A DNA stretch of 21,990 nucleotides. It comes from an uncultured Collinsella sp. GTDB lineage: Bacteria; Actinomycetota; Coriobacteriia; Coriobacteriales; Coriobacteriaceae. This document shows, in pieces, positions 7,568-14,320 of the stretch. The DNA is taken from positions 1 to 21,990 of the forward strand of contig CATZEP010000013.1 of assembly GCA_958418185.1 (NCBI GenBank), read 5' to 3'. Numbering within the stretch: position 1 is the stretch's first letter; every line of letters begins with the position of its first letter. Position numbers and translations under genes: made by a program. Under the pieces are notes generated by a model. That model was not told the origin of the DNA. It saw only the letters and a program-made list of their open reading frames with translations, and searched no databases.

Positions 7568-9016
7568 TTAGTGGCGCTCGAGGATCGCGACGGTCTCGGT
7601 GTGGTCGGTATGAGGGAACATGTCGACGGGCGTGATCTTGAGCAGGCGATAGCCACCGTCGAGGAGCTGGTGTAGGTCACGCTCTTGGGTGACGGGATTG
7701 CAGCTGATATAGGTGATGCGGCGCGGCTTAAGTGCGCAGGCGGCCTCGAGGAACTCGGGGGTGGAACCGGCGCGCGGCGGGTCGATGGAAAGGACGTCGA
7801 CGCGCTCGTTGTTGTCGGCGGCATCGAGAATATAGTCGGTCGCATCGTCGGCCATAAACCAAGCGCTGCGGGTGAGGCCGTTGAGCTCGGCGTTGCGACG
7901 TGCGTCGGCAATGCCCGCCGGGTTGCGCTCCACGCCAAGCAGCATAATGCCGATGCCCTTGTCCTGGGCGGCTTTGGCTGCGCACAGGCCGATAGTTCCG
8001 CTACCGCAATAGGCATCCATGAGTACGTCACCCTGCTGCAGATCCATACCGTCAATGGCGAGCTGATAGAGCAGTTCGGTTTGCTGCGGGTTGGTCTGAT
8101 AAAACGCGGTGGGGGAGATATCGAAGTCGCAGCCGAGCAGCTGATCGCGCATGCACTCGGCACCATAGACGATACGAGTTTCCTCACCCAAGATGGCGTT
8201 ACCGGGACGGCCATTGATATTTTGGGCAACGGTGACGATATGCGGATCGAGTGCCGCGACGGCCTCAAAGAACTCCTGTGCATGCGGTAAGTCACGCTGG
8301 GCGGTCACGAGTGTAACCATGACCTGGTCTGTACGCCAACCGCAGCGGACGACGGCATAGCGAAGCAAACCAAGATGCTTGTCCTCATTAAAGGCGGGAA
8401 TATGCAGCCGCTCAGCTTCGCGTGCGATGCCGTTGAGAATCTGACGAGCGCCCGGCGCCTCGACAGGACACTCGGGTACGGCAACGATCTTGTGTGTGCC
8501 GCGCTCAAAGAAACCGCAACGGACAGCGCCCTCCTTACCGGGAGCAAAGGGAGTGGCAGCCTTATGGCGAAAGCCACGCGGCGCAGGATATTTACCCGGA
8601 TCGCCCAGGGTCACGCCCATACCGCGAATAGGATCAACGGCGATACCCTCACGCTCACAGAGCGAAGCAAAAAGCTCCTCCATAGCAGCCTGCTTAGCTG
8701 CCAACTGCTTTTTATAAGGACGATTGAGCGCCGTGCACCCACCACAAGATTTCATGATCGAACAGGGAGACTTGGGGTCCACAGCCTTACGTACAGACGA
8801 AACCGGATCATTATGCGGGCGCTTGGAACGAGTCTGAGATGCCTTGTCCTCGCTCCGACGAGAGCCGGGGCGCTTAGCCTTAGCCTTGCCCTTGACCGAC
8901 TTGCCCTTCGCATCCTGAGACGACTTTGATTTCTTAGAAGATTTCTCCTCTTTCAACCCCTCAGCCGCCTCCACCAAAGCACGACGAGCCCTACGCTCCG
9001 CACGAGATTCTGCCAT
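7568..9016 (-). CDS. rlmD: 23S rRNA (uracil-5-)-methyltransferase, RumA/RlmD family
   Basis: An S-adenosylmethionine-dependent enzyme that makes 5-methyluridine in RNA. Four cysteines that would hold a 4Fe-4S cluster are present: C85, C91 and C94 (in CSIMKSCGGC) and C183 (in PECPV). The methyltransferase core has DAYCGSGTIGL (AdoMet binding), LSIDPPRAG, and YISCNP, where C439 is the expected nucleophile; E445 fits the general base. RumA-type proteins usually begin with a TRAM domain. Here the first 80 or so residues are instead a lysine-, arginine- and serine-rich segment with no hydrophobic core. Length is 482 residues. Candidates for the target are U747 or U1939 (E. coli numbering) of 23S rRNA; sequence alone does not choose. 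The start ATG has only a weak GGGG ribosome site. Confidence 0.9.
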   Translation of the reverse strand: MAESRAERRARRALVEAAEGLKEEKSSKKSKSSQDAKGKSVKGKAKAKRPGSRRSEDKASQTRSKRPHNDPVSSVRKAVDPKSPCSIMKSCGGCTALNRPYKKQLAAKQAAMEELFASLCEREGIAVDPIRGMGVTLGDPGKYPAPRGFRHKAATPFAPGKEGAVRCGFFERGTHKIVAVPECPVEAPGARQILNGIAREAERLHIPAFNEDKHLGLLRYAVVRCGWRTDQVMVTLVTAQRDLPHAQEFFEAVAALDPHIVTVAQNINGRPGNAILGEETRIVYGAECMRDQLLGCDFDISPTAFYQTNPQQTELLYQLAIDGMDLQQGDVLMDAYCGSGTIGLCAAKAAQDKGIGIMLLGVERNPAGIADARRNAELNGLTRSAWFMADDATDYILDAADNNERVDVLSIDPPRAGSTPEFLEAACALKPRRITYISCNPVTQERDLHQLLDGGYRLLKITPVDMFPHTDHTETVAILERH

Positions 9017-9125
9017 GAATTAACCCCACTAATTTATAAATTGAAATCTGAAAGCATTGTACCGTGCCAAGCTAGCAGACGATATACAAGCGTCCACTTC
9101 ACGTCAGTGATAAGTCCAATGACGT
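9017..9125. other. Divergent intergenic region, methyltransferase side
   Basis: On the reverse strand TACAAT (9061-9056) is a possible -10 for the methyltransferase gene, without a convincing -35. ACGTCA (9101-9106) and TGACGT (9120-9125) form a six-base inverted repeat with a 13-base spacer, which touches the left arm of the large palindrome that follows. No gene is seen. Confidence 0.4.
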
Positions 9126-9272
9126 TTGCCCGGCGTGGGCGGGGAGCGGCGCGTAATTAAGTTTATCGCGAGTTCCGCACGCAAAGGAAAGCACTTAATG
9201 TGCTTTCCGTCTTGCGCAGGACTGTAGAGCAGGAAACTTAATTACGCGCCGCTCCCCGCCCACGCCGGGCAA
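9126..9272. repeat. 147-base palindromic element with perfect 39-base inverted arms
   Basis: Bases 9126-9164 and 9234-9272 are perfect reverse complements over 39 positions. The arms are about 60% GC, starting TTGCCCGGCG and ending TAATTAAGTTT. The 69-base centre holds a second hairpin (9186-9194 with 9200-9208, nine pairs, five-base loop), flanked by a further five-pair match (9180-9184 with 9212-9216), so nearly the whole element could fold into one long rod. It lies between two divergent genes, where no terminator is needed, has no T tract and encodes no protein. No target-site duplication is obvious. A MITE or another non-autonomous or structural repeat is the best label. Confidence 0.85.
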
Positions 9273-9280
9273 GCTCTCCC

Positions 9281-9309
9281 TTGTACTCCATCTCACTAAA
9301 GTGTATGAT
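9281..9309 (+). promoter_or_regulatory. Promoter of the amino acid ABC transporter operon
   Basis: TTGTAC (9281-9286) and TATGAT (9304-9309) are separated by exactly 17 bases. The -10 is close to consensus and the -35 shares its TTG. The expected start of transcription is near 9316, some 49 bases before the first gene. Confidence 0.6.
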
Positions 9310-9327
9310 TCTGAACGTTATATGACT

Positions 9328-9347
9328 CACTTTAGCTAACTAAAGTG
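9328..9347. promoter_or_regulatory. Candidate operator, CACTTTAG-CTAA-CTAAAGTG
   Basis: A perfect inverted repeat with eight-base arms and a four-base centre sits just downstream of the expected transcription start. A third copy of the half site, CTAAAGTG, lies at 9296-9303 within the promoter spacer. A repressor bound to both would cover the promoter. The regulator is not identified and no regulator gene is adjacent. In RNA the same repeat would form an eight-pair hairpin shortly before the ribosome site. Confidence 0.55.
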
Positions 9348-9364
9348 CCATCAAGGGGGATACC

Positions 9365-10225
9365 ATGAATGCCGATATGTCTCGTCGTCAGTTTGTTGGT
9401 CTAGCCGGTTCGCTTGCCACGGTGCTTGGCCTCGGCCTGGTAGGCTGCGGCGGTGGTGCCGATAAGGGCTCTGCTGCCGGATCTACCGCAGCCAAGGACG
9501 CGAAGGGCGCTGCGGAGTCCAAGAAGCTCGTCGTGGGCTTTGACAAGTCCTATCCTCCGTATGGCTTTGTAGGCGACGATGGCGAGTACACCGGCTTTGA
9601 TCTCGATCTGGCCAAGGCCGTTGCCGACAAGCAGGGTTGGGATGTTGAGTATGAGGCTATCGACTGGGATGCCAAGGACACGCTGCTCAACTCGGGTGCC
9701 ATCAACTGCATCTGGAACGGCTTTACCATGGAGGGCCGCGAGGACGACTACACGTTCTCCGAGCCGTACATGCTCAACGAGCAGGTGCTCGTGGTCAAGA
9801 AGGATGCGGGTATCAAGAGCTGGGACGATCTTGCCGGCAAGACCGTGATTACCCAGACTGATTCCGCCGCACAGGATGTGCTCGAGGGCGACCAGAAGGA
9901 TCTGGCCGCGACGTTTGCCACGCTCGATACCATCGGTGAGTACAACACGGCGTTTATGCAGCTCGAGAGTGGTGCAGTCGATGCCGTTGCCTGTGACCTC
10001 TCGATCGCCCAGTATCAGCTTGCCGCCAAGCCCGATGCTTATACCCAGCTCGACAAGCCGCTGTCCAGCGAGCACTACGCCGTCGGCTTTAAGAAGGGCG
10101 ACACCAAGTCGGCCGACGCCGTGACCGAGTCGCTCAAGGCACTCTATGAGGACGGCACGGTCAAGGACCTGTGCGATAAGTATTCAAGCTACGGTCTATC
10201 CTTCGACAACTGGGTTTTGAAATAG
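9365..10225 (+). CDS. Amino acid ABC transporter substrate-binding lipoprotein (SBP family 3)
   Basis: A 286-residue extracytoplasmic binding protein that delivers a polar or charged amino acid to the transporter encoded next to it. The N-terminus has a twin-arginine motif, SRRQFVGL (residues 6-13), a hydrophobic stretch, and the lipobox LVGC with C28 as lipid anchor, so it should leave folded through the Tat system and be tethered to the membrane. After an Ala/Gly/Lys-rich linker the mature part begins KKLVVGFDKSYPPYGFV, the typical opening of family 3, followed by GFDLDLAKAVA and WDDLAGKTVITQTDSAAQ at the domain crossover. GGGGGA at 9355-9360 is the ribosome site. Likely ligands are glutamine, arginine, histidine or cystine; the exact one cannot be read here. 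Confidence 0.92.
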   Translation: MNADMSRRQFVGLAGSLATVLGLGLVGCGGGADKGSAAGSTAAKDAKGAAESKKLVVGFDKSYPPYGFVGDDGEYTGFDLDLAKAVADKQGWDVEYEAIDWDAKDTLLNSGAINCIWNGFTMEGREDDYTFSEPYMLNEQVLVVKKDAGIKSWDDLAGKTVITQTDSAAQDVLEGDQKDLAATFATLDTIGEYNTAFMQLESGAVDAVACDLSIAQYQLAAKPDAYTQLDKPLSSEHYAVGFKKGDTKSADAVTESLKALYEDGTVKDLCDKYSSYGLSFDNWVLK

Positions 10226-10323
10226 CCACAGCACCCAACCTTGCGGCTCCAACCCTCCTCGCGTACCAAAGTACGCTTCGTCGGGCTTGTCGCTCGCAAT
10301 CTTGGGCACTGTGCCTATTTCAA
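10217..10323 (+). repeat. 107-base imperfect hairpin after the binding-protein gene
   Basis: The outer arms 10217-10238 and 10302-10323 match at 19 of 22 positions and include the stop codon of the binding-protein gene. The centre ends in GCGTAC-CAAA-GTACGC (10261-10276), and several short matched blocks (TTGCG, CAA, CCC) lie between, giving a long bulged stem. No T tract follows. Its place between a binding protein and its permease suggests a role in shielding the upstream message from 3' decay or in partial termination, so that the binding protein is made in excess. Confidence 0.65.
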
Positions 10324-10363
10324 TTAACACCTGCTGTTCTGTTACTGTGAAAGAGAGCTTGGG

Positions 10364-11017
10364 TTGTCTATTCAGGTCATGATGCAGATGCTTGGCCAGG
10401 GATTCTTGGTCAGCTTGCAGCTGTTTGTGCTGACGCTGCTCGGGTCGATTCCGCTGGGAATCCCCGTGGCGTTTATGCGCATGAGCAAAATTGCGCCGCT
10501 ACGCTGGATTGCGCGCATCTACATTTCGGTCATGCGCGGTACGCCGCTCATGCTTCAGATGTTTGCCATCTACTTTGCCCCGTACTACGTGTTCGGCATT
10601 TCGCTCACGCCCGATTCCAAGTGGACGGCGTGCGTCGTGGCGTTCATCATCAACTACGCCGGCTATTTTGCCGAGATCTATCGCTCGGGCCTGCAGTCCA
10701 TTCCGCGCGGTCAATACGAGGCTGCCGAGGTGTTGGGTTACTCGCGCATACAGACGTTTCTGTATATCGTGATGCCGCAGGTCGCCAAGCGCATTTTGCC
10801 GGCGATGGGCAACGAGATCATCACACTGGTCAAGGACACGTCGTTGGCGTTTGCCATTGGCGTGGGTGAGATGTTCTCGACGGCCAAGGCGCTGGTCGCC
10901 TCGCAGGTGAGCATGGTACCGTTTGCGATCGCGGCACTGATTTACTGGGTCTTTAACTTTGTAGTCGAGATGCTGTTAGGCGCTGCCGAGAAACGACTTG
11001 ACTATTACCATGACTAG
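10364..11017 (+). CDS. Amino acid ABC transporter permease (His/Glu/Gln/Arg/opine class)
   Basis: A 217-residue inner-membrane subunit that forms the channel as a dimer. Hydrophobic segments are seen at about residues 10-33, 50-72, 85-105 and 185-207, among others. The EAA loop, EAAEVLGYSRIQTFLYIVMP, followed by a downstream LP, is the docking site for the ATPase and matches the polar amino acid class. The start appears to be TTG at 10364, because GAAAGAGAG (10349-10357) lies at the right distance; the ATG at 10379 would be too far from it. It lies 138 bases after the binding-protein gene, with the hairpin between, and 38 bases before the ATPase gene. Confidence 0.92.
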   Translation: MSIQVMMQMLGQGFLVSLQLFVLTLLGSIPLGIPVAFMRMSKIAPLRWIARIYISVMRGTPLMLQMFAIYFAPYYVFGISLTPDSKWTACVVAFIINYAGYFAEIYRSGLQSIPRGQYEAAEVLGYSRIQTFLYIVMPQVAKRILPAMGNEIITLVKDTSLAFAIGVGEMFSTAKALVASQVSMVPFAIAALIYWVFNFVVEMLLGAAEKRLDYYHD

Positions 11018-11055
11018 CCTGTCCCGTTGTGCTTTTCAAACACGTGGAGGTTCCT

Positions 11056-11820
11056 GTGTCCGGAACGGTTATGAATATATCGAACGCGCGTAAGGCGTTT
11101 GGCGGCAATGAGGTGCTCAAGGATATCTCGCTTGAGGTGAAGCGTGGCGAGGTCGTGGCGATTATCGGACCTTCGGGTGGCGGCAAGTCCACGCTGTTGC
11201 GGTGTGCCACGCTGCTCGAGACACTCGACGGAGGCTCGCTCTCGTTTGGTGACCTTGCCGTTGCGACGGATGCGGGTTCGGGCGCGGTGTACGCAAAGGG
11301 CGATGTGCCTAAACAGGCGCGCTCGCGGTTTGGTTTGGTGTTTCAGAACTACAATCTGTTCCCGCACTATACCGTGATGAAAAACATCACCGATGCACCG
11401 ATCCGCGTGCTTAAGCGCCCGCGCGAGCAGGCGGAGGCTCGCGCACACGAGCTCATTGCACAGATGGGGCTTACGGGTAACGAGAACAAGGTGCCCTGCG
11501 AGCTTTCGGGCGGTCAGCAGCAACGCGTAAGTATTGCCCGCGCCCTGGCGCTCGACCCGGAAATCTTGTTCTTTGATGAGCCGACCTCGGCACTCGATCC
11601 AGAGCTGACGGCCGAGGTTCTGCGCGTCATCAAGGATCTGGCCGCGCAGAATATGACGATGGTGATTGTGACGCACGCGATGCAGTTTGCCCGCGACGTT
11701 GCCGACCGCGTGGTCTTTATGGACGGCGGTCGTATTGTCGAGGAGGGTCCTGCCGAGCAGGTTATTGATCATCCGCGCGAGCAGCGTACGCGCGAGTTCT
11801 TGAGCCGTATCGAGGGATAG
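11056..11820 (+). CDS. Amino acid ABC transporter ATP-binding protein
   Basis: A 254-residue cytoplasmic ATPase subunit that powers the transporter. Walker A GPSGGGKST is at residues 38-46, the signature LSGGQQQR at 150-157, Walker B ILFFDE at 170-175, followed by PTSALDPE and the switch histidine in VTHAM. The Q-loop lies in LVFQNYNLFPHYTVMKN. I start it at GTG 11056 because GGAGG (11046-11050) is five bases upstream; a GTG at 11029 has no such site and the ATG at 11071 is too far from it. Closest in type to GlnQ/HisP. It is the last gene of the three-gene operon. Confidence 0.93.
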   Translation: MSGTVMNISNARKAFGGNEVLKDISLEVKRGEVVAIIGPSGGGKSTLLRCATLLETLDGGSLSFGDLAVATDAGSGAVYAKGDVPKQARSRFGLVFQNYNLFPHYTVMKNITDAPIRVLKRPREQAEARAHELIAQMGLTGNENKVPCELSGGQQQRVSIARALALDPEILFFDEPTSALDPELTAEVLRVIKDLAAQNMTMVIVTHAMQFARDVADRVVFMDGGRIVEEGPAEQVIDHPREQRTREFLSRIEG

Positions 11821-11854
11821 GCTCAGCTATTTACTCAACTATTAATTGAGGTGA

Positions 11855-11894
11855 TGCCGCCGCAGGTCTTACGGCCTGGGGCGGCATTTTATTT
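11855..11894 (+). terminator. Intrinsic terminator of the ABC transporter operon
   Basis: TGCCGCC (11855-11861) pairs with GGCGGCA (11880-11886), and inner CAGG (11863-11866) pairs with CCTG (11875-11878), with one base left over on each side. TTTTATTT follows. A smaller CTCAA/TTGAG hairpin (11834-11850) precedes it. Confidence 0.85.
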
Positions 11895-12130
11895 GCATCC
11901 GTGGGGTTCAATAATCGCCTCGCAAGCTCGCCCCTTCCTCTCGCCGCCTGTATTCATACGTGCGCCGAAAGGTGTGCATGGACAGTCGCCTGTGAGGGTA
12001 GGGTGGTGGCATAGGACATTTGGAGGGTGAGTCGGCTCGGCTGCCGACCATGCTGCTCCCGGGACGGCACCGACCGCGAACTCTCCCCGTTGGCGTCGCG
12101 CATTGCGCGCGGCCCTGCAAGGAGGTCATC
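11895..12130 (+). other. Leader region of the EF-G-like gene, structured but unidentified
   Basis: This 236-base stretch has no supported gene. Two local hairpins stand out: GTGCGCC-GAAA-GGTGTGC (11960-11977), a seven-pair stem with a GNRA tetraloop, and GTCGGC-TCGGCT-GCCGAC (12031-12048), six perfect pairs. A strong ribosome site, AAGGAGGTC (12119-12127), ends the region. No clear promoter boxes and no consensus of a known riboswitch class were recognised. Confidence 0.4.
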
Positions 12131-14206
12131 ATGGGTGCTCCCAAGACCGGCAACGTAAGGAACGTGGTGCTCGTAGGCCAAGGCGGGGTGGGCAAGACTT
12201 CACTCGCCGAGGCCATGCTCCACCTTTCCGGTAAGACCGCCCGCCTGGGCGGCCACGACGGCACCAAGCCCACGCTCGACTATGACCCCGAAGAGGTCAA
12301 GCGTTCATTCTCCATCTCGACGACCATCGCGCCGATCGATTGGAAGGGCGCCCGCATCAACGTGCTCGATGCCCCGTGCTACCCCGATTTTATCGGCGAC
12401 GCCTTTGCCGCGATGAGCGTCTGCGAGACGGCTCTGTTTGTGGTCGACGCCGAGGCCGGCCCACAGCCTACGACGGTTAAGCTCTGGTATGCCGCCGAGG
12501 ACCTGCGTCTGGCGCGTGCGGTGTTCGTAAACCGCCTGTCGCGCTCCGAGGCCAGCTTTGCGACCACGATGGACCTGCTGCAAGAGCGCTTTGGCACGCG
12601 CCTAGGCACCGTGACCCTCCCCTGGGGCGAGGGCGAGGACTTTGACGGCATTATCGACCTGGTGCGCATGAAGGCGCGCCATTGCAACGGCACCGAAGCC
12701 GTAGAGTCGGAGATTCCCGAGGAGTATCGTGCCCAGGCTGAGGAAGCCCATGACCATCTGTGCGAGTTGGTGGCCGAGGCCGACGATGAGCTGATGATGA
12801 AGTACCTGGAAGGCGAGGAGACGCTGACGCAGGAGGAGCTTGAGGGCCTGTTGTCCAAGGCGATCGCCGAGCGCATCTTTGTGCCGGTCTTTGCGGGCGA
12901 TTGCATTAAGGAGCAGGGCGTCAACTCGCTGATGGACGACATCGCCACGTACTTCCCGGCGCCGACTGACTACGGCGAGATGCCGCTCATCGACGGCGAC
13001 TCGCTCAAGATCTCGAGTGACGATGACCGACCGGTGGCATTTGTGTTTAAGACGCTGGCCGACCCGCAGCAGGGCCGCATCAGCTTTATCAAGGTGCTGA
13101 CGGGCACGCTTGAGCCGGGTCTTGAGCTGGTCAACGCCCGCACGCGCAAGGGCGACCGTCTGGCTCACCTGTATGTGATGTGCGGCCGCGACATGACCGA
13201 GGTCGGTCACGCCTATGCCGGCGACATTATCGTGGCGCCCAAGTTGGCGGCAGAGACGGGTGACACGCTCTCCATTACCGGTAAGGTCGAGGCTGCGGCG
13301 TTTAAGTTCCCCAACTCTCAGTATCGTATCGCCATCGAGGCCGAGAATCGCGGCGACGAAGAGAAGCTCTACACGTTTATTGAGAAGGCGTGCAAGGCTG
13401 ATCCGACCATGAGCATCGACCGCGATGAGGAGACCGGGCAGACCATCATCTCGGCGGTGGGCGAGGCGCAGGTTTCGGTCCTGCTCAACCGTTTGGAGGA
13501 TCGCACCAAGGTCGTGGCCAAAAGCGTGCCGATCCGCATTCCGTATCGCGAGACCATCCGCCGCACGGCAAGCGCCCAGGGTCGCCACAAGAAGCAGACC
13601 GGCGGCGCCGGTCAGTACGGCGACTGCTGGCTGCGCGTGGAGCCGCTCATTGGGCCCGACGGCACGAGCGACGGCTATGAGTTTGTGGACGAGGTCGTGG
13701 GTGGCCGCATCCCGCGCTCGCTCATCCCCGCTGTGGACAAGGGCGTCCAGGAGACCATGAAGGACGGCATCATCGCCGGCTACCCGCTCACGGGCATTCG
13801 CGTCGCGGTGTACGACGGCTCGTATCACAGCGTCGACTCCAACGAGATGGCGTTCCGCGCGGCGGCCCGCATCGGCCTGCGCAAGGCGTGCGCCGATGCC
13901 GATCCAGTGGTGCTGGAGCCCATCGAGGAAATCACAGTAACTATCCCCGAGAGCTACGCCGGCGCCGTGATGGGCGACATCTCGGCCTCGCGCGGTCGCG
14001 TGACGGGTATGGAGACCGATGAGCGCGGCGATACCGTGGTCATTGCCCAGGCGCCGCTGGCCGAGCTGACGGATTATTCGACGCGCCTGCGCTCTATCAC
14101 GCGCGGCACGGGCGACTTTACCATGAAGCCCGCCGGCTACGAGCAGGTGCCTTATGACGTTCAGGCCAAGCTGGTCGAGCGCTATGAGGAGGGCCGCGCC
14201 AAGTAG
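12131..14206 (+). CDS. Elongation factor G-like GTPase (EF-G2/FusA2-like paralogue)
   Basis: A 691-residue protein with the full EF-G layout: GTPase domain, domain II (around RISFIKVLTGTLEPG), domain III, domain IV (GQYGDCWLRVEPL, then VYDGSYHSVDSNEMAFRAA) and domain V (ETDERGDTVVIAQAPLAEL). The P-loop GQGGVGKT is intact at residues 16-23. The G3 motif is DAPC (80-83) instead of DTPG, and where NKxD should lie there is NRLS (134-137). The family is a paralogue of EF-G found in many bacteria; its role is poorly defined, and some members bind ribosomes without driving translocation. AAGGAGGTC four bases before the ATG decides the start; an upstream in-frame ATG at 12020 has no such site. It is transcribed alone and ends at the terminator at 14241. 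Confidence 0.9.
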   Translation: MGAPKTGNVRNVVLVGQGGVGKTSLAEAMLHLSGKTARLGGHDGTKPTLDYDPEEVKRSFSISTTIAPIDWKGARINVLDAPCYPDFIGDAFAAMSVCETALFVVDAEAGPQPTTVKLWYAAEDLRLARAVFVNRLSRSEASFATTMDLLQERFGTRLGTVTLPWGEGEDFDGIIDLVRMKARHCNGTEAVESEIPEEYRAQAEEAHDHLCELVAEADDELMMKYLEGEETLTQEELEGLLSKAIAERIFVPVFAGDCIKEQGVNSLMDDIATYFPAPTDYGEMPLIDGDSLKISSDDDRPVAFVFKTLADPQQGRISFIKVLTGTLEPGLELVNARTRKGDRLAHLYVMCGRDMTEVGHAYAGDIIVAPKLAAETGDTLSITGKVEAAAFKFPNSQYRIAIEAENRGDEEKLYTFIEKACKADPTMSIDRDEETGQTIISAVGEAQVSVLLNRLEDRTKVVAKSVPIRIPYRETIRRTASAQGRHKKQTGGAGQYGDCWLRVEPLIGPDGTSDGYEFVDEVVGGRIPRSLIPAVDKGVQETMKDGIIAGYPLTGIRVAVYDGSYHSVDSNEMAFRAAARIGLRKACADADPVVLEPIEEITVTIPESYAGAVMGDISASRGRVTGMETDERGDTVVIAQAPLAELTDYSTRLRSITRGTGDFTMKPAGYEQVPYDVQAKLVERYEEGRAK

Positions 14207-14240
14207 CGTGGGGCTTTGCCTGCAACATACATGCTGATGC

Positions 14241-14276
14241 AAGGGCCGCTCTGGGCAATCCAGAGCGGCTCTTTTT
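14241..14276. terminator. Bidirectional terminator between the EF-G-like and nuclease genes
   Basis: A perfect ten-pair stem GCCGCTCTGG/CCAGAGCGGC (14245-14254 with 14260-14269) with a five-base loop, extended outward by about four weaker pairs, and followed by CTTTTT. The AAG on the far side gives a short U run for the minus-strand gene. Confidence 0.9.
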
Positions 14277-14320
14277 GATCCCCAGTGGGGTTGCAAATCG
14301 GTTCTTGTCGTGGCTTGGGG

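Noticed and set aside
12020..12130. Longer N-terminus (37 extra residues) for the EF-G-like protein
   Set aside because: No ribosome site before 12020, whereas AAGGAGGTC lies just before 12131, and the added residues do not resemble EF-G.
11895..12130. Cobalamin, SAM, yybP-ykoY or similar riboswitch in the EF-G-like leader
   Set aside because: I compared the visible stems with the consensus blocks I know and found no convincing match; only local hairpins can be supported.
12602..14296. Open frame of 564 codons on the minus strand opposite the EF-G-like gene
   Set aside because: A shadow of a high-GC gene; no domain, and it crosses the terminator hairpin.
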